DNA of 49,744 nucleotides from JAZGER01 sp036480335 (lineage in GTDB: Bacteria > Pseudomonadota > Gammaproteobacteria > DSM-19610). Position numbers and translations under genes: made by a program. Positions 7,761 through 14,403 of the stretch are shown one piece after another; the first letter of the stretch is position 1, and each line of letters begins with the position of its first letter. Under the pieces are notes generated by a model. It was given only the letters and a program-made list of their open reading frames with translations. It was not told where the DNA came from and made no database searches. Where the stretch lies: assembly GCA_036480335.1 (NCBI GenBank), contig JAZGGH010000131.1, positions 1 through 49,744 on the forward strand. Reading direction: 5' to 3'.

Positions 7761-8936
7761 GTGGCTGAAGGTGAAATTTCCATCGTTTTCTCTGTTTTTC
7801 TGATATTCACAGGTGCCGCCATACTGGCAACAATCGCCCTGTACGCCCGACAGTCCATGCTCATCGCCTATATCCTGCTCGGTATGTTGCTGGGACCGCA
7901 TGCACTGGGGTTGGTAAAAGACGTGAATCTTTTAGGCTCCCTCTCTCATGTTGGTATAACCCTGTTACTGTTTCTGCTCGGACTTAATTTACATCCACAA
8001 AACCTGGTCAACATGTTTCGCCAGGCAACCCTGGTCACTCTGATCAGTTCTGGTATTTTTGCCATTTGCGGCTACCTGCTCGCATTCGCTACCGGCTTCA
8101 ATCCCACCGATGCTCTGGTCATTGCCTCCACCATGATGTTTTCAAGCACGATCATCGGTCTGAAATTGTTACCGAACACCGTATTGCACCACCAGCATAC
8201 TGGCGAAATCATCATCAGCGTTCTATTGTTGCAGGATCTGATCGCCATTTTGATCCTGCTTGTCATTACTGCTGCCGGCAATGATGTGAGTGGTTGGCAA
8301 CAAGCAACCATCCTGATTCTTAGTCTGCCAGCCTTGCTGCTATTCGCTTTTCTTTTTTCTCGCTATGTACTGACACCGCTACTGAGACGTTTTGATACCA
8401 TTCAGGAATACATATTTCTACTGGCTATTGGCTGGTGCCTTGGGCTCGCAGAACTGTCGGAATTCCTCGGTCTTTCACCAGAAATAGGCGCATTCATTGC
8501 AGGAATCGCGTTAGCCACAGAACCCATCTCACGTTTCATTGCCGACAATTTGAGGCCGCTACGGGATTTCTTTCTTATTGTTTTCTTTTTCAGCCTGGGA
8601 GCCGGTTTTAATCCTGCGTCGACCACCGACATCCTGTTACCTGCCTGTATTCTGGCAGCAGTCTCCTTGCTGGTAAAACCTTTTGTCTTCAAAAAACTCT
8701 GGGGCAAGCAGGGTGAAACTGATCAAATATCGGCTGAAATTGGTGTACGACTGGGTCAGATCAGTGAATTCTCTCTGCTAATCATTTTCCTTGGCTTACA
8801 GTCAGGTATTATCAGTGAGCGAGCATCGACAACGGTACAACTCGCAACCATTCTCAGCTTTATTGTCTCTTCCTACTACATTGTTGCCCATTACCCAACA
8901 CCTATGGGTACAAACAAACGACTGCTTCGGGATTAA
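7761..8936 (+). CDS. CPA2-type cation:proton antiporter
   Basis: This 391-residue integral membrane protein has 11-13 predicted helices. Its motifs fit the monovalent cation:proton antiporter-2 family (KefB/KefC and Na+/H+ exchanger-like): LIAYILLGMLLGPHALGL, LLLFLLGLNL, an S-T-M-M-F-S-S-T-I-I-G segment in helix 4/5 and LLLQDLIAILIL in helix 6. It stops after the membrane domain and so lacks the cytosolic TrkA-N (RCK) nucleotide-binding domain of KefB/KefC; many exchangers have this short form. Translation starts at GTG (7761). It is expected to exchange Na+ or K+ for H+ at the inner membrane; the ion is not predictable. Confidence 0.88.
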   Translation: MAEGEISIVFSVFLIFTGAAILATIALYARQSMLIAYILLGMLLGPHALGLVKDVNLLGSLSHVGITLLLFLLGLNLHPQNLVNMFRQATLVTLISSGIFAICGYLLAFATGFNPTDALVIASTMMFSSTIIGLKLLPNTVLHHQHTGEIIISVLLLQDLIAILILLVITAAGNDVSGWQQATILILSLPALLLFAFLFSRYVLTPLLRRFDTIQEYIFLLAIGWCLGLAELSEFLGLSPEIGAFIAGIALATEPISRFIADNLRPLRDFFLIVFFFSLGAGFNPASTTDILLPACILAAVSLLVKPFVFKKLWGKQGETDQISAEIGVRLGQISEFSLLIIFLGLQSGIISERASTTVQLATILSFIVSSYYIVAHYPTPMGTNKRLLRD

Positions 8937-8945
8937 TGCATCTAT

Positions 8946-9488
8946 TTATCGATAAAAATAGCGCCAGTCACAATTGCTTAGCGTTGTCAGCGTCTTCAAC
9001 AGCCCTGGCGTCGGTAAAGCTTCCTGCGGATAGACGCCGGTCACTTCGACAAAAAAGCGTGCATAGCCTGCCATTTGACGCCAGACCAGAGAGTGTACAG
9101 GCGTATGCCGCTGACATTTCAGACAGGGCACAGCAACATCAGGATTCGACATATCTGGCAGGCTACTGAACCTGGCCCTGCAGTCGGGACAACGCGGCAT
9201 GGGTAACTGGCTAGTGGTATGCATGAATACCGGGCTGTCGTGACAATGAAAACGGATGGCACAAAACTCACCATCGACAGACTTCTCATCAGGTATCAAC
9301 TGGATATTGGGAGCGCAACCCAAAAAATTAATCTGGCTGATAAATGATGACCCGGTGTAATATCCTTTCTGATATCGTTCAGGTAATACGCTACCAATAA
9401 ACCCTGATTCCTGTAATGTTTCAATCAGCGGAGGATTATCGGCGGGAACCCAGCTCGGGTCTGCAGGATGTAACAGGACTGATGCCAT
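8946..9488 (-). CDS. Conserved hypothetical protein with zinc-ribbon-like cysteines
   Basis: This 180-residue soluble protein has no signal peptide. Residues about 100-127 contain CPDC and, after about 20 residues, CLKC, which together would form a four-cysteine zinc ribbon. Other cysteines and histidines lie in NFLGCAPNI, FCAIRFHCHD and the C-terminal SNCDWRYFY. The C-terminus W-R-Y-F-Y and the G-Y-A-R-F-F-V-E-V-T-G-V-Y-P-x-E-A segment look conserved, but I do not recognise a function. The gene is convergent with the antiporter gene and 29 bases downstream of the Xre/MbcA-like gene, with which it probably forms an operon. Confidence 0.7.
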   Translation of the reverse strand: MASVLLHPADPSWVPADNPPLIETLQESGFIGSVLPERYQKGYYTGSSFISQINFLGCAPNIQLIPDEKSVDGEFCAIRFHCHDSPVFMHTTSQLPMPRCPDCRARFSSLPDMSNPDVAVPCLKCQRHTPVHSLVWRQMAGYARFFVEVTGVYPQEALPTPGLLKTLTTLSNCDWRYFYR

Positions 9489-9517
9489 AAGATAGAAGCG
9501 ATAATAGAAAGAGCGGC

Positions 9518-9913
9518 TTAGCGACTGGAGCCTGATTGATCCCAGCTAAAAGTACAATCGAGTTGTGAGCGAACAGAAATCAGGCCGGTCATTCCATCCT
9601 CAACAATGGTTGCTATCGGCGAACGCTGACGAAAACGCTTATTCGGCTTATGCATCCAGAGACGGCCCATCTGACGACTGAAAGGAAAGGTCGTACGTAA
9701 CGCATCGGCAATACAAATCAGGTGTTCGACACGAATCATGACATCCTTTTCATCAGGCAAGGCACGCTGATCCCGCATTCGCTTGAGTTCCCGCACTGGC
9801 CCATCCACACCCAGGATAGCAATTTGATCCCTGCCGCTAATTTGCCAGTCATCCAGCATATTTAGAATGCCTCGGGTTAATTCAAGGCGCTCTTCTTGTG
9901 TCATTTCTGTCAT
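9518..9913 (-). CDS. Orphan Xre/MbcA/ParS-like protein
   Basis: The N-terminal part of this 131-residue protein (about 8-75) is helical and resembles an Xre-type helix-turn-helix of the MbcA/ParS antitoxins. The C-terminal 50 residues carry the toxin-binding-domain pattern: FPFSRQMGRLWMHKPNKRF, then SPIATIVEDG and a V-R-x-x-L-D segment. In RES-type toxin-antitoxin pairs this protein neutralises a NAD-degrading or ADP-ribosylating toxin encoded next door. No RES-domain gene is adjacent; the only operon partner is the Cys-rich unknown at 8946-9488. It may be a solitary regulator of this fold, as found in many genomes. Starts at 9913 and 9904 (MTE and MTQ) are both possible. Confidence 0.7.
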   Translation of the reverse strand: MTEMTQEERLELTRGILNMLDDWQISGRDQIAILGVDGPVRELKRMRDQRALPDEKDVMIRVEHLICIADALRTTFPFSRQMGRLWMHKPNKRFRQRSPIATIVEDGMTGLISVRSQLDCTFSWDQSGSSR

Positions 9914-10016
9914 AGTGATTAATTCTGATTTGATCGGTATATATTAACATAAGCGTTCATACCAGCATATTTTATCCAGCCATTCCCTCTCGCTTTATAA
10001 GGAACTCCCAGCACCC

Positions 10017-11036
10017 CTAAAATCGCCGGATATGATCGACAAACAACTGTTTCTCAGGCAACCCATGTCTGACAAGCCAGTTTCTTGCCACATCAAGTAC
10101 CGCTTGCGGGCCATTTACATATAGATCAATTTCGTGCAAATCAGAATAATCAGCTGTCACTTGTGCCACAGCCTGCAGTAACGCATTTTCCGCCATAGCC
10201 TCTGGAGAGGGCGAATCAGTAGCCAGCGCACAGATGGGTGTGTAGCTGAAATCATCAAGGGCATCTTTCCAGGAACGGCAGTAATTTTCCAGATAATGTT
10301 CTTTTTTAAACGGCATCACCCAATACAATGCAACGGGTTGAGGGATATCTAGCGATATAGCATGTTCGATCAAACTTTTTATCGCTGAAAAACCGGTATC
10401 GTATGCCAGTAAAATCATCGGCCTTGTTGATGACTCATCCATAATAAAACCACCAAAAGGTCCTTCTATGTCTACCCTGTCTCTGGTTTTAAGCTGAGAA
10501 AACAGATGTTCAGAAAAAGCATCGCCGGGCACCCTGCGTTGGTGTATTTGTAAAAAACGACCATTACACGGACAGCTGGCAATGGATTTATTACGCGGTA
10601 ATAAATCCGGAATAGCTAAACAGACATGTTGGCCGGCAAGAAACCGTAACGTCTGACTTCTAGGTGTACGCAGCGTTATAACTGTTACATCTTGTTGCGG
10701 ATTCTCAATTAACGTCACCTGAGTGGTGATCTTCTGGACGGGAATATCTGCCGTTGTACCCGCTTCCGAGGCCTCAAGAAGCATGTCGTCCTGTGCTCTG
10801 GCACGACACAGCAAAACTGTATTGCCTCTCTTCTCGGCCGCACTCAAGACGTAATCATGATGTTGTATTTCAGCTAACTCCCCCTCCATCACGCGCGCCT
10901 TGCATTCACCACAGCTACCATTACTGCAATAATAATTAATATTTATGCCAGAGCGCAAAGCCGCTTCGAGAATTGTCTCGTCCGGTTCGACAGTGAATTG
11001 ATGACCACTGGGATGCAACGTGACCGTCGCTGTCAT
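10017..11036 (-). CDS. 2Fe-2S ferredoxin-type oxidoreductase, FAD/NAD reductase-like
   Basis: The protein has 339 residues from the ATG at 11036, which has AGGAAA upstream; an in-frame TTG at 11054 overlaps that site. The N-terminal plant-type ferredoxin domain has all four cluster cysteines (C37, C42, C45, C77; C-S-N-G-S-C-G-E-C). A ferredoxin-NADP reductase-like module follows, with IEGPFGGF and YVNGPQAVLD segments. The architecture matches oxygenase reductases and CDP-6-deoxy-glucoseen-type reductases. The usual flavin-binding R-x-Y-S motif is replaced by RNKSIAS, and the NAD motif G-G-T-G-x-A-P by AYDTGFSAIKS, so cofactor handling may differ. No partner oxygenase is adjacent; it may serve a monooxygenase encoded elsewhere. 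Confidence 0.82.
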   Translation of the reverse strand: MTATVTLHPSGHQFTVEPDETILEAALRSGININYYCSNGSCGECKARVMEGELAEIQHHDYVLSAAEKRGNTVLLCRARAQDDMLLEASEAGTTADIPVQKITTQVTLIENPQQDVTVITLRTPRSQTLRFLAGQHVCLAIPDLLPRNKSIASCPCNGRFLQIHQRRVPGDAFSEHLFSQLKTRDRVDIEGPFGGFIMDESSTRPMILLAYDTGFSAIKSLIEHAISLDIPQPVALYWVMPFKKEHYLENYCRSWKDALDDFSYTPICALATDSPSPEAMAENALLQAVAQVTADYSDLHEIDLYVNGPQAVLDVARNWLVRHGLPEKQLFVDHIRRF

Positions 11037-11147
11037 AATCGGTTTCCTGATCAAAGGTTTATGCTAAGCTTACGGTGCCCGGCTAGTGATAGCGAGTTCT
11101 GGTCGGCATCGAATTTCAAATAACGCTACAAAGGGAGTTTTCTAATA

Positions 11148-12176
11148 ATGATCCAACCCACTCGTTCGTGGCTCATCGCGACCATCTGTATAGCATTTAA
11201 TTCTGCCGCACTGGCAGATACTGTCGACCTGGCAAATGGTGACCGCCTCACTGGCACAGTTATCGACCAGAGCGCCGGCAAATTAACCATTGATACGCCT
11301 TATGCCGGCAAGGTCACGGTAACAACCGGTGATATAAACAATCTGTCTATAGATGCACCCATGCAATACACACTCGACTCTGGCCAAACCGTGCAGGGAA
11401 CCGCGAAAACAATTGCAGATGGTACTGTAATGATTACTGGCACTGATGGTAAATTACTCACCATCCCATCTCTTGCCACTATCAGCGGCATCGGTGACAT
11501 TCCGCCAACAGGTCCACAGCCACTTGAATGGCGCGGCCATGCCCAGGGCGGCGGCAATATCACTAAAGGTAATACGCGTACAGATGCACTTAACATCGGC
11601 GCCAGACTTGTCGGAGAGCAAAAAGGCTTTCAGCGCGTAACCGGGTATGCAAATTACTATGCCGATCATACGGGTGATAGAAGAACCAAAGAACAATACC
11701 TGGCAGGTGCAAAATACGATCGCTTTTTTGATGAAAAATGGTATGGCTATGTTGGTGCAGATTTTGAAAAAAATAGTTTCAAGGATCTGGATTTAAGGAG
11801 TATCTTCAGTATAGGTGTTGGTCATCAGTTCTGGGATACTGACGCAAAGCGCCTCTCAGTCGAAGGCGGATTGAGTTATATAGATGAAGACTTCAAACGT
11901 GACAGCGATGATTCCTACCTGGCACTTGGCTGGGGCGTTAACTACGAACAGATTTTTTATGATGGCGCCATTAAATTCTTTCACCACCACCGTGGCCTGC
12001 AAGGGTTCAAGGATATTGATGATACAATCATTAACGCACAGACAGGCGCCTTCTTCCCGCTGTTTGGTGGTCTCAATGCCAGTGTCATCTGGGGGCTTGA
12101 CTGGGATAAATCACCTCCAGATGGAACCAAAGAGACAGATCACTCCCTGACATTTGGCGTCGCTTACGACTGGTAA
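11148..12176 (+). CDS. DUF481 family outer-membrane beta-barrel protein
   Basis: This 342-residue protein has a cleavable signal peptide (about residues 1-23, cleavage after ALA before DTVDL). Residues 24-120 form a repeat-like region with NGDRLTGTV and related strands. Residues about 125-342 form the DUF481 barrel, rich in alternating aromatic strands and ending in F-G-V-A-Y-D-W with the terminal aromatic residue typical of outer-membrane proteins. E. coli YdiY is a relative; the role is unknown, though salt or acid stress has been suggested for some members. A good ribosome-binding site (AAGGGAG) precedes the ATG. It is followed within 22 bases by the hairpin over the DUF3301 start. Confidence 0.88.
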   Translation: MIQPTRSWLIATICIAFNSAALADTVDLANGDRLTGTVIDQSAGKLTIDTPYAGKVTVTTGDINNLSIDAPMQYTLDSGQTVQGTAKTIADGTVMITGTDGKLLTIPSLATISGIGDIPPTGPQPLEWRGHAQGGGNITKGNTRTDALNIGARLVGEQKGFQRVTGYANYYADHTGDRRTKEQYLAGAKYDRFFDEKWYGYVGADFEKNSFKDLDLRSIFSIGVGHQFWDTDAKRLSVEGGLSYIDEDFKRDSDDSYLALGWGVNYEQIFYDGAIKFFHHHRGLQGFKDIDDTIINAQTGAFFPLFGGLNASVIWGLDWDKSPPDGTKETDHSLTFGVAYDW

Positions 12177-12198
12177 CAGCCTAATTGAGCAGACATTA

Positions 12199-12236
12199 TG
12201 AGCAGATGTGGCGAAGATTTTCGCCACATCTGCTCA
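12199..12236 (+). promoter_or_regulatory. 17-bp hairpin enclosing the DUF3301 start codon
   Basis: A perfect inverted repeat pairs TGAGCAGATGTGGCGAA (12199-12215) with TTCGCCACATCTGCTCA (12220-12236) around a GATT loop. No T-run follows on either strand, so it is not a standard intrinsic terminator. The only plausible start codon of the DUF3301 gene, GTG at 12208, lies inside the 5' arm; an in-frame TGA at 12199 rules out anything upstream. In mRNA the start would be sequestered, which suggests translation control or processing between the two genes. Confidence 0.7.
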
Positions 12237-12543
12237 AATTCTGAAACACACTCTGACTACCTTATTCCTGCTCTTTCTGCTATTCCTTCTGATTATTCTG
12301 TGGCAATCAGCCACAAATGCCAGAGAAACAGCGATTCATTCGGCACGACAAACCTGCCAGCAACTGGGCTACCAACTGCTTGATGATACGGTTGTTCTCA
12401 GCCAGCTTACACTTAAAGGCTGGCAAAGCCGTCAATTTTACATCCACCGGGTTTATCGGTTCAGCTATAGTCAGGATGGTGACCATTGCGAAAATGGCTT
12501 CATTATTTTACACGGACAGACAATTAAACACGTGGGCCTGTAA
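12208..12543 (+). CDS. DUF3301 family protein
   Basis: This 111-residue protein has one N-terminal transmembrane helix (about 16-33, Leu/Ile-rich, ending ILWQ). The DUF3301 signature follows: W-Q-x-S-x-x-x-R-E-x-A, then C-x-x-L-G-x-x-L-L-D-D-T-V and a strand region with YRFSYSQDGDHCENGFI. The family is widespread in gammaproteobacteria; no function is established. The start is GTG at 12208 with no clear ribosome-binding site, buried in a long hairpin. A CTG at 12241 would give a start closer to the helix and is the only alternative I see. Confidence 0.8.
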   Translation: MAKIFATSAQILKHTLTTLFLLFLLFLLIILWQSATNARETAIHSARQTCQQLGYQLLDDTVVLSQLTLKGWQSRQFYIHRVYRFSYSQDGDHCENGFIILHGQTIKHVGL

Positions 12544-12632
12544 CCGGATAACCATAGAACACTCCCATTAATTCCCCACCAGCATTTTGCTATACTTAAT
12601 GCCGACGAATTAATTATCGAGTGAACTTCCGA

Positions 12633-12872
12633 ATGCCATATTTCATCTTTCAAGTGACGCCAGGGCCTACAGACCTGATTAAACGCGTAGAAAAAATTGA
12701 ATATCACAAATCATTCAAAGACGCCAAAACAAGCGCTCGAGCAATGCGTGCCGAACTTGCCGAAGATAGCCCAATCACCTATAAAGTCGTATTTGCCGCC
12801 TCCGAGCTTGAAGCAGAAGAAATGATGATGGAAAAACGTGAAGCCCCCATACTCAGAGAATGGGAAAAATAA
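12633..12872 (+). CDS. Small conserved hypothetical protein
   Basis: This 79-residue charged protein starts MPYFIFQVTP and ends REWEK. A strand (YFIFQV) is followed by two helices and a second strand (YKVVFAASELEAEEMM). I recall proteins of this shape (MPYFIY... with ...KVMFA-x-x-E-L-x-A-E-x-L-L) in beta- and gammaproteobacteria, annotated only as hypothetical. The ATG at 12633 is chosen over an ATG at 12621 because the family-like start is MPYF. It is on the same strand as DUF3301 and 89 bases downstream. Confidence 0.75.
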   Translation: MPYFIFQVTPGPTDLIKRVEKIEYHKSFKDAKTSARAMRAELAEDSPITYKVVFAASELEAEEMMMEKREAPILREWEK

Positions 12873-12899
12873 ATCAGGCTTTACTGATGCTTGCAGCTA

Positions 12900-13358
12900 A
12901 TGGTAGAAGAAGATGAATACAGAGCCACCTATCATTCACTCAATGATCGACGTTGTATTTTCGAAAAAACGATTCTAAGCTACCGCAGTGGCTGCTCGCA
13001 ATCTAGCCATTTTTTTCTTGCTGACCGCGAAGGAATCCGTTGTAATTCGCCTGAATACAGACAACACTGCGCAACATTTCTCCCTCATCTCAGACAAAAA
13101 GCTCGATTTGCACTGAACCTGTCTGAAACCAACGATACACTGCCCTATACTCAGGAGATCAGAATCCAGACAGGTGGAATGCTGGGTCTGCAGCGTATCG
13201 CTAACCATGACGATACTGAACCAGATCATGCTGATGATATCAGCACACTGATTTCTGATGGATTGAAAAAATATGCCGACATAAATAATTTTCCTTTTCA
13301 GGAGATTATTCAATCCATCGCAAAGTTCAAGGGGCGTAAAAAACGCCAGCGCCGCTAA
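12900..13358 (+). CDS. Hypothetical protein, Cys-containing, basic C-terminus
   Basis: This 152-residue protein has no signal peptide or membrane segment. It has cysteines at DRRCIF, SGCSQ, GIRCNS and RQHCAT and a very basic C-terminus (KFKGRKKRQRR) that could bind nucleic acid. The middle contains an acidic stretch (HDDTEPDHADD). The ATG at 12900 is preferred over a TTG at 12891. The gene is 27 bases after the preceding small gene and two bases before the YdcH-type gene, so it probably belongs to the same transcript. I do not recognise the family. Confidence 0.65.
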   Translation: MVEEDEYRATYHSLNDRRCIFEKTILSYRSGCSQSSHFFLADREGIRCNSPEYRQHCATFLPHLRQKARFALNLSETNDTLPYTQEIRIQTGGMLGLQRIANHDDTEPDHADDISTLISDGLKKYADINNFPFQEIIQSIAKFKGRKKRQRR

Positions 13359-13360
13359 CA

Positions 13361-13603
13361 TTGAGTAACTACCAGGAAAATCTTATCAACCACAAACTCA
13401 CCAATATTGAAACTCTCAGGTTAACTGAACAACTGGATGAACTGCGCATCGAGCATCAGGATCTTGATGATATTCTCCATCATCTTGCTGACTCCATGTA
13501 CCCTGATCAACTACAAATTCAGCGCCTCAAGAAACGCAAACTACGATTAAAAGACAGCATCAAAAAACTCGAAAGTCGATTAATACCGGATATTGACGCC
13601 TAA
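13361..13603 (+). CDS. YdcH-like (DUF465) protein
   Basis: This 80-residue helical protein has the DUF465 pattern: EHQDLDDILHHLAD followed by D-Q-L-Q-I-Q-R-L-K-K-R-K-L-R-L-K-D, ending LESRLIPDIDA. These proteins form short antiparallel coiled coils; YdcH is present in many proteobacteria and its function is unknown. The reading frame opens with TTG, two bases after the stop of the upstream gene and without a clear ribosome-binding site, so translation is probably coupled to it. Confidence 0.85.
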   Translation: MSNYQENLINHKLTNIETLRLTEQLDELRIEHQDLDDILHHLADSMYPDQLQIQRLKKRKLRLKDSIKKLESRLIPDIDA

Positions 13604-13795
13604 TGAAATAGATTGTGCTCAGAATGGTCAGATTCAAGGCTCCGAATCGCTGCATAAAGCTAGCTATTCTAAGCGCAAGATACAATTTCATGAATTAATC
13701 AGAGATTCTCTAAGTGTGATCCACACCGCAGATTTCACTGTCGTCAATCAGCATACTGCGAGTCACGTATTATCTAACATCAAACGGGCGAAGAC

Positions 13796-14290
13796 ATGTC
13801 AATACCTGAAAAACGACTGGTTTCAGAATCGTACCCATCAAGCGAAGGAATATCTGTCGTTTTTTATGATGGTAACGGCGTATCAGAAAGCCTCGAAAAT
13901 CAGGGTTCCACTAAAAACCTGGTAATTCAATTCCCAGGCTCGAAAACAATATCGCAGCCTGCCAGAGGTAATTTGGCACAACGCCTGATATTTAACCCCA
14001 TACATCCCTCTGCAGAACTGCCGCTCGAAAATCTTATCGAGCTGCGAAAGGTACATACCCTAAAAACACAACACCGCAAGAACAGGACTGTCAAAACCCC
14101 TTTCCAACAGCAACAGAGCCGCTTTACTGAAACAACTCCAACGCAGAAAAGCCGGACAAAAATGCTGGCCGGCATAACCATTGCCGTTGCTGCATTGCTT
14201 GGCATTTTATTATCATCAAACTTCGTCCCTGCCGACACCCATATACAAATGGATGAACCTGAATCGGGTATCGTCAGAATAGAAGATTAA
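13796..14290 (+). CDS. Hypothetical tail-anchored protein
   Basis: This 164-residue protein has a mostly polar N-terminal part (1-120, with a Gln/Thr/Lys-rich linker near 95-120). A single hydrophobic helix lies near the C-terminus (about 124-143, MLAGITIAVAALLGILLSS), followed by an acidic tail (DEPESGIVRIED). No family is recognised. Codon use looks normal but the ribosome-binding site is weak. A second frame covering 13593-13925 competes for the 5' part; the frame given here is favoured by its plausible membrane helix. The stop codon lies in the TTAA target site of a short transposon-like repeat. Confidence 0.45.
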   Translation: MSIPEKRLVSESYPSSEGISVVFYDGNGVSESLENQGSTKNLVIQFPGSKTISQPARGNLAQRLIFNPIHPSAELPLENLIELRKVHTLKTQHRKNRTVKTPFQQQQSRFTETTPTQKSRTKMLAGITIAVAALLGILLSSNFVPADTHIQMDEPESGIVRIED

Positions 14291-14387
14291 GGGCGCCTCT
14301 TTAATCAAGGATTTTCGTCTGGGTTTAAGACCGCAAAAAATATCCAACGCAGAAATCGGGCGAAAAGACAATTCAGAGGCACCTTAA
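14287..14387. mobile_element. Short MITE-like element A with TTAA target duplication
   Basis: A 93-bp core (14291-14383) is bounded by imperfect inverted ends, GGGCGCCTCT on the left and AGAGGCACC on the right. It is flanked on both sides by TTAA, consistent with a 4-bp target duplication. The interior shares several blocks with element B at about 31986-32124: ATCA-GGATTT-CGTCT near the left, then ACGCAGAAATC and GGCGAAAAGAC. It contains no coding capacity. The ends resemble the putative left end of the IS5-like element at 49410, so it may be a non-autonomous derivative. Confidence 0.65.
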
Positions 14388-14403
14388 AACTATAATAACT
14401 GGC

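Noticed and set aside
13593..13925. 110-codon plus-strand frame starting inside the YdcH-like gene
   Set aside because: It overlaps the end of ydcH and then the 164-residue frame. It has no domain or membrane features and no ribosome-binding site.
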